The notes under the pieces: generated by a model
Seen by the model: only the letters and a program-made list of their open reading frames with translations
Database searches by the model: none
What the model was told of the DNA's origin: nothing
Shown here: positions 37,275 to 46,966 of the stretch, one piece after another
Layout: every line of letters begins with the position of its first letter
Numbering within the stretch: the stretch's first letter is position 1
Made by a program: the position numbers and the translations under genes
Assembly: GCF_036250695.1 (NCBI RefSeq)
Contig: NZ_CP109427.1
Span: 7,936,001 to 8,000,000, forward strand
Direction: 5' to 3'
Length of the DNA: 64,000 bases
Source of the DNA: Streptomyces sp. NBC_01497
GTDB lineage: Bacteria > Actinomycetota > Actinomycetes > Streptomycetales > Streptomycetaceae

Positions 37275-38822
37275 CTACGGGGCCGCCGGCTGCTCCGGGT
37301 CGGGGACGGCGGCGCGGCTGCCCTCGATGACATTGATCCGGCCGCGCTTGCGGAACCAGTAGTAGATGAAGCCGGCGCCGGCGATCACACCGATGTAGAG
37401 GAACGCCCCCCACTGCAGGTACCAGTGGTGCGGGGACGTCGCGTTGTAGATACTGGCGCGCGGCCAGGCGAGGTTGAGGGCCATGGCGCCGCCCCACAGG
37501 ACAGCGACGATGTTGACCGGGAGGCCGAACTTGCCCAGTGAGAACTGCCCCTTGACGGGGTGCCAGTTGCCGCGCAGGCGCTGCCACAGCATGGGTACCG
37601 TCACCGAGAGGTACGCCAGATAGATCATGATGATCGCGATGCTGGTGACGACGGAGAAGATCTGCGGCTGGTCGATGTTGATGACGAGGATGCCGATCGC
37701 GACCAGCCCGATGACCACCGCCGGGACGATCGGGGTCTGGAAGCGGGGACTCACCTTGGCCACCCACGACGACGCGGGCAGACCGTTGTCCCGCGCCATC
37801 GCGAACGCGAGCCGGATTCCGGCCGTGTGGACGGCGAGCTCGCACACCGTGATGGCGATGAACACGCACCACAGCACGCCCTGACCGACGCTCGAACCGA
37901 GCGTCGACAGCACGACGAACTGCAGTCCATCGGTGGAGAGTTTGGACGAGTTCAGGTTCGGCACGGCCAGCAGCGCGAACAGCAGGATCAGGCCGCCGAT
38001 GAGGAACGAGGCGATCAGGGCGCGCAGGATCGCGCGTGGTGCGTTGCGGCTGGGGTTCTTCGACTCCTCGCCGAGCGACGACGCGGTGTCGAAGCCGTAC
38101 ATGACGTACGCGGAGGCCAGCGACGCGGTGAGGAAGGCGCCGAAGTAGCCGAGGGGCTGCCCCTTGCCGAGCCCGTGGGACTCGGTGATCGTGCCCGCGC
38201 CGCGGGTGATGTGGGCGGCCAGCAGGGCGATCAGGACGACGGCGGCGATCAGCTCGATCAGCACACCGCCCGAGTTGATCCTCGCCATCAGCTTCACACC
38301 GAAGGCGTTGACGAGAGTGGTGAAGACGATCAGGCAACTGCCGAGGAACACGGCGTTCTTGGCGGCGTCGGCGGGGTCGCTGCCGTTCCCGATGACCCAG
38401 AACACCGACGAGATCTGGGGGAGGGTCTGCTGGTAGGCGAGGGCGACCGCCGAGAGCGAGACCATGGTGGCCGTCACCATCATCCAGCCGCCGAGCCAGC
38501 CCAGATGCTCACCGCCGAGCTTCTTCGACCAGTTGTAGACCGAGCCGGCGACGGGATAGCGGGCCGCCAGCTCGCAGAAGCAGAGCGCCACCATCAGCTG
38601 GCCCACGAACACCATCGGCCAGGACCACCAGTAGGCAGGCCCGCCGAAGCCGACACCGAGGTTGAACAGCTGGAAGGTGCCGGTCAGGATCGAGATGTAG
38701 CTGATGCCGGCCGCGAAGGTGTGGAAGTTGCCGAGGGTCCGCTTCAGCTGCGGCTTGTATCCGAAGTCCGAGATCGACTGGTCGCCGTCGTCGTGCTCGT
38801 CGTCGGGGATCGTGGCACTCAT
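37275..38822 (-). CDS. APC-family amino acid/choline permease
   Basis: A 515-residue membrane transporter with about 12 helices. The opening FGYKPQLKRTLGNFHTFAAGISYISILTGTFQLF is typical of the APC amino acid/GABA/choline permeases, and GFDTASSLGEESKNPSRNAPRAI is the conserved helix 8 region with the cytosolic loop. Its ATG overlaps the betB stop (ATGA), so the two are co-translated. The context makes choline (or a choline precursor) the likely substrate, but the family is broad. The C-terminal tail is hydrophilic. Confidence 0.9.
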   Translation of the reverse strand: MSATIPDDEHDDGDQSISDFGYKPQLKRTLGNFHTFAAGISYISILTGTFQLFNLGVGFGGPAYWWSWPMVFVGQLMVALCFCELAARYPVAGSVYNWSKKLGGEHLGWLGGWMMVTATMVSLSAVALAYQQTLPQISSVFWVIGNGSDPADAAKNAVFLGSCLIVFTTLVNAFGVKLMARINSGGVLIELIAAVVLIALLAAHITRGAGTITESHGLGKGQPLGYFGAFLTASLASAYVMYGFDTASSLGEESKNPSRNAPRAILRALIASFLIGGLILLFALLAVPNLNSSKLSTDGLQFVVLSTLGSSVGQGVLWCVFIAITVCELAVHTAGIRLAFAMARDNGLPASSWVAKVSPRFQTPIVPAVVIGLVAIGILVINIDQPQIFSVVTSIAIIMIYLAYLSVTVPMLWQRLRGNWHPVKGQFSLGKFGLPVNIVAVLWGGAMALNLAWPRASIYNATSPHHWYLQWGAFLYIGVIAGAGFIYYWFRKRGRINVIEGSRAAVPDPEQPAAP

Positions 38823-40288
38823 TCGAACCACCTCAGGGGACTCGGTTCGAGGTTGCGCCACACGTGCTTGGCCTCCTGGTACTCGGCGAGACCCGCGGGT
38901 CCCAGCTCCCGCCCGAAGCCGGACTGTTTGTAACCGCCCCACTCGGCCTGCGGCACGTACGGCTGGAAGTCGTTGATCCACACGGTGCCCGCCCGCATTC
39001 TCGCCGCCACCCGGTGCGCCTTGCCGACGTCCTGCGACCACACGGCACCCGCGAGACCGTAGATCGTGTCGTTCGCGAGCCCCACCGCCTCGTCCTCGGT
39101 GTGGAACCGCTCGACGGTGAGCACCGGTCCGAAGGACTCATCGGTGACCACCGACATGCCGGCGGCACACTCGTCCAGCACGGTCGGCAGGTAGTAGAAA
39201 CCGTCTTCGAAGGCGGCACCGTCCGGACGCTTGCCGCCGCAGCGCAGCACGGCGCCCTCCGCGATCCCGGCCGCCACGTACCGCTCGACCTTCTCGCGGT
39301 GCGCGGCGGAGATCAGCGGCCCGGTCCGCGCGTGTTCGTCGAAGGGGCCGCCCATCGGGATGGCCCGTGCGCGCTCGACGACGTCGTCCACGAACCGGTC
39401 GTGCAGGCTGTCCTCGACCAGCAGCCGCGCGCCCGCGGAGCACACCTGCCCGGAGTGCAGGAAGATCGCGGTCAGCGCGTAATCGACGGCTGTCTCGTAG
39501 TCCGCGTCGGCAAAGACGATGTTCGGGTTCTTGCCACCGAGCTCAAGAGCCACCTTCTTCACGGTCGGCGCCGCCGCCGCCATGATGCGGCGGCCCGTGA
39601 GGAGGCCGCCGGTGAACGAGACCATGTCGACGCGCGGATCCTCCGTCAGCGGGGCACCCGCCTCGGCACCGGTGCCGAGGACCAGGTTGGCCACGCCGTC
39701 CGGTAGTCCCGCCTCGCTCAGCAGCCGCATCAGGTGGATCGCCGTGTGCGGGGTCAGCTCGCTGGGCTTGAGGATGAACGTGTTGCCCGCGCCGATCGCC
39801 GGCGCGACCTTCCACGCCGTCTGCAGCAGGGGGTAGTTCCAGGGCGTGATCAGTGAACAGACGCCCACCGGCTCCTGCACGACGCGGCTGTCGACGGTGG
39901 GGTCACCGGCGTCCACGATCCGGTCCGTGCCGCCCGCCGCCACCAGGTTGCCGAAGTACCGGAAGCACTTGGCGATGTCGTCCATGTCGAACTCGCTCTC
40001 GACGAACCGTTTCCCCGTATCCAGGGACTCGGCGCGCGCGAGCGCTTCCTTGTCACGCACCAGCAGGTCCGCGACGCGCAGCAGCAGTGCCCCCCGCTCC
40101 GCCGCCGACGTGTGCGGCCAAGGGCCGCTGTCGAAGGCGTCCCGCGCGGCCGCGATCGCGGCGGCGGCGTCCCGGGGGCCTGCCTCGTCGACCGCCGCGA
40201 CCAGGGTGCCGTCCGCGGGGCAACGGATCTCCCGTACCTTTCCCTCGACCGCCGACGTCCACTTGCCGCCGATGAACAGCTCAGGCAT
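38819..40288 (-). CDS. betB: Betaine aldehyde dehydrogenase
   Basis: A 489-residue aldehyde dehydrogenase of the BetB/GbsA type. Starts MPELFIGGKWTSAVEGK; SLITPWNYPLLQTAWKVAPAIGAGN is the cofactor loop; VKKVALELGGKNPNIVFAD has the general-base Glu; HSGQVCSAGARLLVE the catalytic Cys; WGGYKQSGFGRELG the C-terminus. It oxidises betaine aldehyde to glycine betaine with NAD(P). ATG 40288 follows AGGAG; the open frame beyond is in the promoter. It is first of the choline operon. Placement with choline oxidase, which alone can do both steps, suggests it clears released aldehyde. Confidence 0.93.
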   Translation of the reverse strand: MPELFIGGKWTSAVEGKVREIRCPADGTLVAAVDEAGPRDAAAAIAAARDAFDSGPWPHTSAAERGALLLRVADLLVRDKEALARAESLDTGKRFVESEFDMDDIAKCFRYFGNLVAAGGTDRIVDAGDPTVDSRVVQEPVGVCSLITPWNYPLLQTAWKVAPAIGAGNTFILKPSELTPHTAIHLMRLLSEAGLPDGVANLVLGTGAEAGAPLTEDPRVDMVSFTGGLLTGRRIMAAAAPTVKKVALELGGKNPNIVFADADYETAVDYALTAIFLHSGQVCSAGARLLVEDSLHDRFVDDVVERARAIPMGGPFDEHARTGPLISAAHREKVERYVAAGIAEGAVLRCGGKRPDGAAFEDGFYYLPTVLDECAAGMSVVTDESFGPVLTVERFHTEDEAVGLANDTIYGLAGAVWSQDVGKAHRVAARMRAGTVWINDFQPYVPQAEWGGYKQSGFGRELGPAGLAEYQEAKHVWRNLEPSPLRWFE

Positions 40289-40679
40289 GCACGCTCCTAC
40301 CGTTGGGTCGAGGTGCCTACCCGGAAGATCGTCCGGCACACCTGACAAGTCATACCTGTGTATACGCGTCGCCGGACTGCGGCAGGACGCCGGTGGTCTC
40401 TCCGAGGGACGAACGGAGGAACGAACGGAAGAGCGAACGGGACGGACGGCTGGAAGCGTCGGGACTTCGGCACCCCGGGGCCCCGCCATGACAAGAGATT
40501 AAGGAGGGGGAGCGGGTCGCGCACCGTGGGATGGGCCGTGGGGGGGCGCTCCGGCATCGGGGGCCCGGCACACCGGCCCTGATGGTGGGTTGTGAGGGTG
40601 GCTGCTGAGGGGCGCGGGACGGTGGGAGCGGTGGCTGAAGGGCGTGGGACGGCGGACGTACGGGGGCGGCTCGCCGGGA
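40289..40679. promoter_or_regulatory. Choline operon promoter region
   Basis: About 390 bases between the GAF regulator and betB. On the minus strand near 40350 it has an AT-rich patch with GTATACACAGGTATGAC (two GTAT half-sites), a plausible promoter or regulator site. The rest, around 40490-40670, is G-rich with imperfect GGG repeats and contains no gene. Confidence 0.45.
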
Positions 40680-41936
40680 TCAGCCACGCTGCGTCCGGTC
40701 CAGCTCACGCAGCCTCGCCAGGGCCGGGGCCCGCTGACCGCCGGGGAGCGCGCGGGCCAGCGCCCGCCACACCGGGAGGTCCTCCTCCCCCCACGGGCTG
40801 TTCGCCCAGTCGGCGAGCAGCACCGGATCGGCCCGCGCGACGAGCGCGGCCCGTAACTGGTCGGCCAGGCGGCGCCGCAGCCGCACCACGGCGGGCGCCT
40901 GCGAACCCGGCAGCAGGGGACCCGTGTACGCGTTGGCCGCCGCCGTCACCGCACCGGAGGCCAGCAGCCGCCCGACGGCGGCGAAGTCCGTGTCGACGCG
41001 GGCGGCCAGCCGGTACGGCCGTGAGCGCAGCGGCTCCGGGCCGAGGACACCGCGCAGCCTGGACAGCTCGGCGCGCAGCGTGACGGGCGTGACCGACTCG
41101 TCCTCGTACAGCTCGACCAGCAACTCGTCGCCCGGCACGCCCTCGGGTCGGCCCGCCAGCAGGGTCACGATCTCGCTGTGACGGCGGCTCAGTGCCGTCC
41201 GCCGACCGCCCGTCACCAGCAGCGCCTCGTTCCTGCCGAGGGCCGAGAGCCGAAGGTTCTCGGTGGGCGCGGCGGGTTGCAGGAGCGCGAGGTGCGACTC
41301 CGCGGCCCTCGCGACCGCGCCGATGAAGGCGAGGCTGTGCGGGTGGGCGAGCCGGTCCCCGCCGGTGATGTCGACCGCGCCGAGCACCCGTCCCGTGCGC
41401 GGGTCGTGCACGGGTGCGGCCGCGCAGGTCCAGTGGTGCACGGGACGCCGGAAGTGCTCGGCGGCGAAGACCTGCACGGGCCGGTCCTCGGCGATCGCCG
41501 TCCCCGGGGCGTTCGTGCCCGCCGCGGCTTCGGCCCAGCCGGCACCCGGTACGAAGTTCATGGCGTCCGCCCGCTTCCTGGCGCCGGCGTGCCCCTCCAC
41601 CCACAGCAGCCTGCCGCGCGCGTCGCACACCGCCACCAGGTGCTCGCCGTCCATCGCGTACCCGCAGGTGAGTTCGCGGATCAGCGGCATCACGCGGGCC
41701 AGCGGATGGCCGTCCCGGTACGCGGCGAGCGTGTCGTCGGCGATCTCCACGGCCGCCGTGCCCTCGGGGCTGACCCGGGCGTGCGCCGAGCGCCGCCAGG
41801 ACTCCGCGACCACCTGTCGTACGGGGCGCTCCACTCGTCCGGCCGCGGTGAACGACTCGTACGCGCGCCCCAGCTTCCGGCGCTGCTCGGCCGGATCGGC
41901 CCCGGCCGTCAACGCCACCCATGACTCGGTCAACAC
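40680..41936 (-). CDS. GAF-domain regulator, AcoR-like without AAA+ domain
   Basis: A 418-residue protein. Residues 38-60 (RPVRQVVAESWRRSAHARVSPEG) and the following GAF domain (about 75-215, including VCDARGRLLWVEGHAG and GTNAPGTAIAEDRPVQVFAAEHFRRPVHHWTCAAAPVHDP) match AcoR-type activators. The sigma-54 ATPase is missing; the C-terminus instead has GRRTALSRRHSEIVTLLA and a winged-helix-like region. Such proteins sit beside ExaC-type aldehyde dehydrogenases in actinomycetes. It probably senses an alcohol/aldehyde or choline metabolite and controls the downstream operon. Confidence 0.85.
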   Translation of the reverse strand: MLTESWVALTAGADPAEQRRKLGRAYESFTAAGRVERPVRQVVAESWRRSAHARVSPEGTAAVEIADDTLAAYRDGHPLARVMPLIRELTCGYAMDGEHLVAVCDARGRLLWVEGHAGARKRADAMNFVPGAGWAEAAAGTNAPGTAIAEDRPVQVFAAEHFRRPVHHWTCAAAPVHDPRTGRVLGAVDITGGDRLAHPHSLAFIGAVARAAESHLALLQPAAPTENLRLSALGRNEALLVTGGRRTALSRRHSEIVTLLAGRPEGVPGDELLVELYEDESVTPVTLRAELSRLRGVLGPEPLRSRPYRLAARVDTDFAAVGRLLASGAVTAAANAYTGPLLPGSQAPAVVRLRRRLADQLRAALVARADPVLLADWANSPWGEEDLPVWRALARALPGGQRAPALARLRELDRTQRG

Positions 41937-42128
41937 GGCCTCCCGGGGCGCGATTCACCGGATGACGGCCATCGTCGTCCCCTGGGCGGGCCCCGGCAAG
42001 CACCGTGCACGAGCCGGTTCGCGAGGCTTTGGCCCGGCCCTTCGCCCGGCGCTCCCGGTGGTGCGCCGCGGTTCGGCGAGGGCCGCCGGGGCGCCGGCCG
42101 CCTCGCCGGCCGTTTCGCCGGGGGCCCG

Positions 42129-43145
42129 TCAGGATCGGGGCAGGATCGCGGAGGTCTCCCTCAGATGCTGATGCAGACCGCGGTGCGGTTCTCCCGCGGG
42201 CAGCCACTCCTTGCGGATCTTGGCCACGCACGTGTAGTTGGTGTCGCAGACGTTCGCGATGGGCGCCTCACCGGCCTGCGAGACCAGTTGGTAGGCGTCG
42301 AGCTCGGACAGCCCGTAGTCGCGGGCCAGCCACTGCACGAGATCCAGCTGCGAGATCCGGAAGGCGTCCTCCAGCGGCCTCGCGGAGCCCGTCGACATGA
42401 TGTGCGTGTCCGACTCGATGCGCGGCCAGGGAGTCGAGACGCCCTTGAGCAGTTCCACCACGACGACGGTGTTCATCGCGCACTCCACGGCCACCCCGCA
42501 GGTCTCGCCCTCGCCCTGGCGGGCGTGCCCGTCACCGAGGCTCAGCAGTGCCCCCTCGACGTTGACGCCGAGGTAGCAGGTCACCCCCGCCCGCATCTCG
42601 GGCGTGTCCATGTTGCCGCCGTGCGCGTCCGGCACCAGGGCGGAGCGCACTTCGAGGTTGGCGGGCGCCACGCCGACGGTTCCGTGCATCGGGTCCATCG
42701 GCAGGTCGATCTCGATGTCGCTGTCGCGCGCGGTGAATCTGCAGGTCCTGCGCTCCCTGTCGAGCTGCCACATCCACACCACCTCGGGCAGCGGAGCCTG
42801 CAGCGTCGCCGTCGTGTGGGTGGAGGTCAGGGCGCCGAAGAGGGGGACCGTGGTCGACGCGGCCCAGTCGCGCGCGGGCTCGATCGACACGAAGTGCACG
42901 GCGACGGTGTCGCCCGGCTCCGCGCCCTCCACGTGGAACGGCCCCGTCTGCGGGTTGAGGAACGGGAACTCGCAGACCTCGGACACCAGGTCGCTCGTGG
43001 AACGCACCCGGCCCGCGAAGCAGTCCTCGGTGAACAGGTCGAGGACGGTGCCCGGCGCGATCCGCGCCACGGGGGCGTTCCCGCCGAACGTCCAGGCGTA
43101 CTCGCCCTTCTCGGGGCGTACGGTCAGGATCCTCGGGTCACTCAT
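42129..43145 (-). CDS. Acetamidase/formamidase family protein
   Basis: A 338-residue FmdA/AmdA amidase. Recognisable blocks are GPFHVEGAEPGDTVAVHFVSIEPARDW, NLEVRSALVPDAHGGNMDTPEMRAGVTCYLGVNVEGALLSLGDGHARQGEGE (the core with the metal/active-site GDxHxxQGxGE motif) and VCDTNYTCVAKIRKEWLP. It hydrolyses short amides such as formamide or acetamide to acid and ammonia. ATG 43145 has AGGAG ten bases upstream. It is on the same strand as the choline genes, 192 bases upstream of the regulator; a link to choline nitrogen is inferred only from position. Confidence 0.92.
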   Translation of the reverse strand: MSDPRILTVRPEKGEYAWTFGGNAPVARIAPGTVLDLFTEDCFAGRVRSTSDLVSEVCEFPFLNPQTGPFHVEGAEPGDTVAVHFVSIEPARDWAASTTVPLFGALTSTHTTATLQAPLPEVVWMWQLDRERRTCRFTARDSDIEIDLPMDPMHGTVGVAPANLEVRSALVPDAHGGNMDTPEMRAGVTCYLGVNVEGALLSLGDGHARQGEGETCGVAVECAMNTVVVVELLKGVSTPWPRIESDTHIMSTGSARPLEDAFRISQLDLVQWLARDYGLSELDAYQLVSQAGEAPIANVCDTNYTCVAKIRKEWLPAGEPHRGLHQHLRETSAILPRS

Positions 43146-43654
43146 GGGTGTGCTGCTCCTGTCGTCGCGGATGTGGCGTCGTCCCGCCCAGCCATGCGCG
43201 GGCTTGTCGGCGCGGGCCCACCGTACGATCACCGCGCCGTCGCGCGGAAGACGGGAGGCGGGTCGGGGCACGGGATGCCGCCCGCCCGGTTCGCGGGCGA
43301 CGGCGGGCCGGGGGCGACGGCGGTGCCATGCGTCGTGCCGGACACGGAACCGCAGCCGTCGAGCCGGCCGGGGAAGGGACCTGGCCGGCCGGGGAACGGG
43401 CCGGTCAGCCGCGCAACGCTGTCCGTCCCGTCACCGCGGGCCCGGGAGGGCTGGTCGCCACGGGGTGTGGCCGGGAGCCGGGCGGGGGTGTGGCCAGCAC
43501 CACTGTCGCCACGGGGGGCAGCCGCCAGGGGAGCGGGTGGTGCCGCCATGGTTCCGGGAGGCCCCCAATCCTAGGTTTGTTGAGGTCAGCGCAGTGAGCG
43601 CGTCATGCACCGGCCCGACGCGGCCGCGCCATCCGACCACAGACCGGAGACCTC
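43146..43654. other. Intergenic between divergent genes
   Basis: About 510 bases separating the amidase and the divergent desaturase. It is rich in GGCCGG/CCGGCC words with several weak inverted repeats. No gene or clear promoter is identified. Confidence 0.45.
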
Positions 43655-44749
43655 ATGTCCCAGGCCGTCGCCCTCTCCGTAGAGACGGAGCCACAGCGGA
43701 GCTCCGCACCCGCCGCGTCCGCCAGGACGACTACAGGCAGTGAGTTCGCGCCGCTGCTGCGCCAGGTGAAGGAACAAGGACTCCTGGAACGCAGGACCGG
43801 CTGGTACGCGCGCACCATAACCGTCAACCTGAGCGTCCTCGGTGCGATCGTCTTCGGTCTCGTGGCACTCGGCCCGTCCTGGTGGGCCCTGCTGCTCGCG
43901 CCTCCTTTCGCGGTCGTCACGGCGCGCATGGCCTTCATCGGCCACGACGCGGGACACGCGCAGATCACCGCGGACCGGGCCCGGGGACGGCTGGTGCAGC
44001 TGGTGCACGCGAACCTGCTGCTCGGGATGAGTCAGGAGTGGTGGAACGACAAGCACAACAAGCACCACGCCAACCCCAACCACCTCGACAAGGATCCGGA
44101 CGTCTCGCCCGACATCATCGTCTTCAGCAAGGACCACGCGGCGGGCCGCTCCGGCTTCGCCGGATGGCTCACCCGGCACCAGGCGTGGCTTTTCTTCCCG
44201 CTGACGACGCTGGAGGGCATCGCGCTCAAGATCCACGGGTTCCGCGCGGTGTTCTCCCGGGAGGACAACCACATGACCCCCGCGCACCGCGCGCGGGAGG
44301 CCGCGCTGCTCACGGTCCACGTCGGCGCGTACGTGGCGCTGCTGGTGACGACGCTCTCCCTGCCGCAGGCGCTGGTCTTCCTGCTGATCCACCAGATGCT
44401 CCTCGGCCTGCACCTTGGCATGTCCTTCGCGCCCAACCACAAGGGCATGGAGATGCCCGACCCCGACACGTACGACACGCTCGGTCACCTGCGCAAGCAG
44501 GTGCTGACCTCGCGGAACATCCGCGGCGGGGCACTGACGGACTGGTTTCTCGGCGGGCTGAACTACCAGATCGAGCACCACCTCTTCCCGAGCATGCCCC
44601 GCCCCCATCTGCGGCTCGCGCAGCCGCTGGTCCGCGCGCACTGCCGGTCGCTCGGGATCCCCTACGCGCAGACCGGCGTGATCGACTCCTACCGCCAGGC
44701 GCTCGGGCACCTGCACGAGGTCGGCGAACCGCTGCGTGCGGACGCATAG
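43655..44749 (+). CDS. Membrane fatty acid desaturase
   Basis: A 364-residue acyl-lipid/acyl-CoA desaturase. Three histidine boxes bind the di-iron site: FIGHDAGHAQ (HDAGH), DKHNKHHANPN (HNKHH) and YQIEHHLFPSMPR (QIEHH). Hydrophobic helices lie at about 55-100 and 210-260. It inserts a double bond in fatty acyl chains using O2 and ferredoxin-type electrons, so tunes membrane fluidity. The QIEHH third box places it with front-end/linoleoyl-type desaturases. The start MSQAVALSVETEPQ has no strong ribosome site. No ferredoxin or reductase is adjacent. Confidence 0.94.
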   Translation: MSQAVALSVETEPQRSSAPAASARTTTGSEFAPLLRQVKEQGLLERRTGWYARTITVNLSVLGAIVFGLVALGPSWWALLLAPPFAVVTARMAFIGHDAGHAQITADRARGRLVQLVHANLLLGMSQEWWNDKHNKHHANPNHLDKDPDVSPDIIVFSKDHAAGRSGFAGWLTRHQAWLFFPLTTLEGIALKIHGFRAVFSREDNHMTPAHRAREAALLTVHVGAYVALLVTTLSLPQALVFLLIHQMLLGLHLGMSFAPNHKGMEMPDPDTYDTLGHLRKQVLTSRNIRGGALTDWFLGGLNYQIEHHLFPSMPRPHLRLAQPLVRAHCRSLGIPYAQTGVIDSYRQALGHLHEVGEPLRADA

Positions 44750-44820
44750 TGGAACTGATGCACGCGTCCATGCGTTACATCAAGCAGTGAGCGGCGACAG
44801 CCGCAGAGGAGGCGTCGTAG

Positions 44821-45003
44821 ATGTCGACAAGGGCAAAGATCGCTGTCGGAGGAGTGGCCGTCGGCCTCGTTCTGTGGATCCTGACCAGCTTCTGGATCGC
44901 GGTGATCGTGATGGTCGGCGTGCCCGCCGTCGCGTACCTGGCGCTGGACTCGTCCCAGCGCAAGCGGCTTCGGAGGCTCGGCAAGAAGGAAATCGGCCGC
45001 TGA
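44821..45003 (+). CDS. Small membrane protein
   Basis: A 60-residue protein with one long hydrophobic stretch (AVGGVAVGLVLWILTSFWIAVIVMVGVPAVAYLAL, about residues 8-43), probably one or two helices, and a basic tail (SSQRKRLRRLGKKEIGR). GGAGGCG precedes the ATG. I recognise the type as a common streptomycete hypothetical. It follows the desaturase by about 70 bases on the same strand, so may be co-transcribed and membrane-related. Confidence 0.75.
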   Translation: MSTRAKIAVGGVAVGLVLWILTSFWIAVIVMVGVPAVAYLALDSSQRKRLRRLGKKEIGR

Positions 45004-45027
45004 CCGTCATCAGGACCTGACCTCGGT

Positions 45028-45062
45028 CATGGCACCGCCCGCTCCGCGCGGGCGGTGCCATG
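45028..45062. terminator. Bidirectional hairpin
   Basis: Perfect 15-base arms (left arm CATGGCACCGCCCGC) with loop TCCGC, between the small membrane protein and a convergent gene whose stop is at 45065. Confidence 0.85.
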
Positions 45063-45064
45063 CG

Positions 45065-46180
45065 TCATACGGGGCGTACGGCGATGGCGTCGAGCGCGGT
45101 GAGCAGTGCGGGAAGTTCCGCGCCGCGCCCCACGGGCAGCACCTTGCCCGGCTCGTCGTCGAGGAGGACGAAGGCCATGTCGTCGGTCCGCGCCACGAAC
45201 GACCAGCCCGGTCCGTCGGCCCGGAGCGTGCGGGCCCCCTCCGGCGCGAAGCTGGAGCGGATGCGGCCGGGGGGAGGAGCCTGCTCCACATAGCCGTGCA
45301 GGGCGCGAAGGACGTGGTGCACTCCGGGGTGGGAGAGTCCGGGCAGCGCGCCGGCGTCGGTGGTGTGTGCCACCGGTGCGCCAGGCCGTTGGCCCCCGGT
45401 CTGGCTGCCCGTCCCGGCCACGGCTTCGGCGGGGGCTGCCCCGGCGTGGGAGTGGGCCTCGGTCGGGTCCCGGACGTCGGTGCCTGCGTCGTTCGTGTCC
45501 GCGCGGGCCGCTCCCGCGCCGATCGCGCCAGCCGGCGCGACGTCGTGACCGGCGGGCGCCGGACCCGGCGCCCCGGCCTCGCCTGACGGGCTTCCGGTCG
45601 CGCTCCCGCCCGCACCCTCCACCTCTACTTCAGGCTCAGGCCGGGTTTCTCCGGCCTCCGCCTCGGCCCGAGGTCGAGGGTCAGGCCCGTCCGCCGCCAC
45701 CGGCGTGTCGAACGCCTCGCGCCACGTGAACCACTGGGCGGCGATCTCGTCCGCACCGAGACGTCGCTGTGCGGAACCCCAGACGGTGGTGTCAGGCGGG
45801 GTCAGCGGATCGTCACCACCGACGGGGTCGTGCGGGGCGGGCAGGCCCGGTGCCGTGACGGTCAGCGCGAGGGGCCAGCCGGGCAGGGCGGCGATCACCG
45901 TCTGCTCCGGAGGGGAGAGCTCGTGCTCCATACCGCAGTCCCATGCCGCGATCGCGACGGCGACCAGCGAGACGTCGTCCACCACCACGGTCCAGCGCGC
46001 GCCGACGCCGTCCTGGCCCAGCACCAGCCCGTACCCCCGCTCGTCCGGCGTCAGACCGAGCGTCGCGCACGCCAAGGTGAAGTCGTCGCCGAGCGCCGAA
46101 GGGAACTGGGCCGGCGTCAACAATGCCGCCGTCAGTACGTACAGGGCGTCCTCTTCGGACGCCTCCTTCGTGGTGCTCAC
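45065..46180 (-). CDS. Unrecognised two-domain protein with disordered linker
   Basis: A protein of about 371 residues. The N-terminal domain (about 1-150) has LTAALLTPAQFPSALGDDFTLAC, a conserved-looking RWTVVVDDVSLVAVAIAAWDCGMEHELSPPEQTVI and WFTWREAFDTP. A long Ala/Gly/Pro/Glu-rich low-complexity linker spans about 165-270. The C-terminal domain is beta-rich: RADGPGWSFVARTDDMAFVLLDD, KVLPVGRGAELPALLTALDAI. I do not recognise a family. It is soluble, with no signal peptide. GTG 46180 is set by AGGAG eight bases before; TTG 46186 is the outer limit. Confidence 0.6.
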   Translation of the reverse strand: MSTTKEASEEDALYVLTAALLTPAQFPSALGDDFTLACATLGLTPDERGYGLVLGQDGVGARWTVVVDDVSLVAVAIAAWDCGMEHELSPPEQTVIAALPGWPLALTVTAPGLPAPHDPVGGDDPLTPPDTTVWGSAQRRLGADEIAAQWFTWREAFDTPVAADGPDPRPRAEAEAGETRPEPEVEVEGAGGSATGSPSGEAGAPGPAPAGHDVAPAGAIGAGAARADTNDAGTDVRDPTEAHSHAGAAPAEAVAGTGSQTGGQRPGAPVAHTTDAGALPGLSHPGVHHVLRALHGYVEQAPPPGRIRSSFAPEGARTLRADGPGWSFVARTDDMAFVLLDDEPGKVLPVGRGAELPALLTALDAIAVRPV

Positions 46181-46271
46181 CAGCAACTCCTGTCCTGTCG
46201 GCTGCCGGAGACCCTAACCAGTCGGTAACCCGGACGTCGAGACCTGTGCGCACCCCCGTCCACCTGCGGAG

Positions 46272-46941
46272 CTACCCTTGCCCCGATTCGTCCCCGGTCC
46301 GTCCGTCATGCGAGACCGGTAGCGCGGCGCCGGAGGCCGCGTTGTCCGTGCGGACGGCGAGCGCGAGGAACCTGCGATCCTCGTCCGCGTACGTTTGCAG
46401 GCGCCAACCGGAATCCGCGAGCAGCGGGCGCAGGCGGGGCTCGGCGCGCAGGTCGTCCTCGGTGATCCGCCGCCCCTGCCGGGCGGCCAGCGCCGCCCGC
46501 CCGACCGGGTGGAAGAGGGCGAGCCGTCCGCCCGGCCGCACCACGCGGGCGAGCTCCCGCACATTTCCGACCGGGTCGGGCAGATGCGCGATGAGCCCGG
46601 CGGCGAAGACCGCGTCGAGGGCTCCGGTACGGATCGGGAGAGCCGCCACGTCGGCGAGGAGCAGCGCACCGTCCTGGTGGCGCCCGAGACGTGCGGCCTC
46701 GTCCAGCATCTGAGGGGTGACGTCCGCACCCACTACGGCACCGCTCGGGCCGACGGACGCGCGCAGCGAGGGCAGGGCCCGGCCCGTACCGCATCCGGCG
46801 TCGAGCACGCGCTCCCCCTGGCGCAGGCTGAGGGCCCGCACGGCCGCGGCGTAGGCCGGTCCGTCATCGGGGAACCGGGTCTCCCAGCCGGCCGCCCTGG
46901 CGCCGAAGAAGTCCCCTCACGTGGGCGAGATCGTGGCTCAT
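46272..46941 (-). pseudogene. SAM-dependent methyltransferase, one frameshift
   Basis: The main frame has LDAGCGTGRALPSL (motif I), VVGADVTPQMLDEAARL, DVAALPIRTGALDAVFAAGLIAHLPDP and RVVRPGGRLALFHPVG, a class I methyltransferase. Its own first start is GTG 46841, which would cut off the N-terminal helix. Upstream, ATG 46941 opens MSHDLAHVR; one extra G in the GGGG (plus CCCC 46913-46916) separates it from DFFGARAAGWETRFPDDGPAY, the normal family start. Removing one base gives about 222 intact residues. It is either a recent frameshift or a sequencing error; the short form retains the SAM site. Confidence 0.78.
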
Positions 46942-46966
46942 CGCTCCATGATCCCCCGCCTCGTCG

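Noticed and set aside
35545..38337. 930-residue frame suggesting a fusion upstream of choline oxidase
   Set aside because: Residues before the MSAQSADTS start are antisense/out-of-frame readings of the permease; codA has its own ribosome site at 37128.
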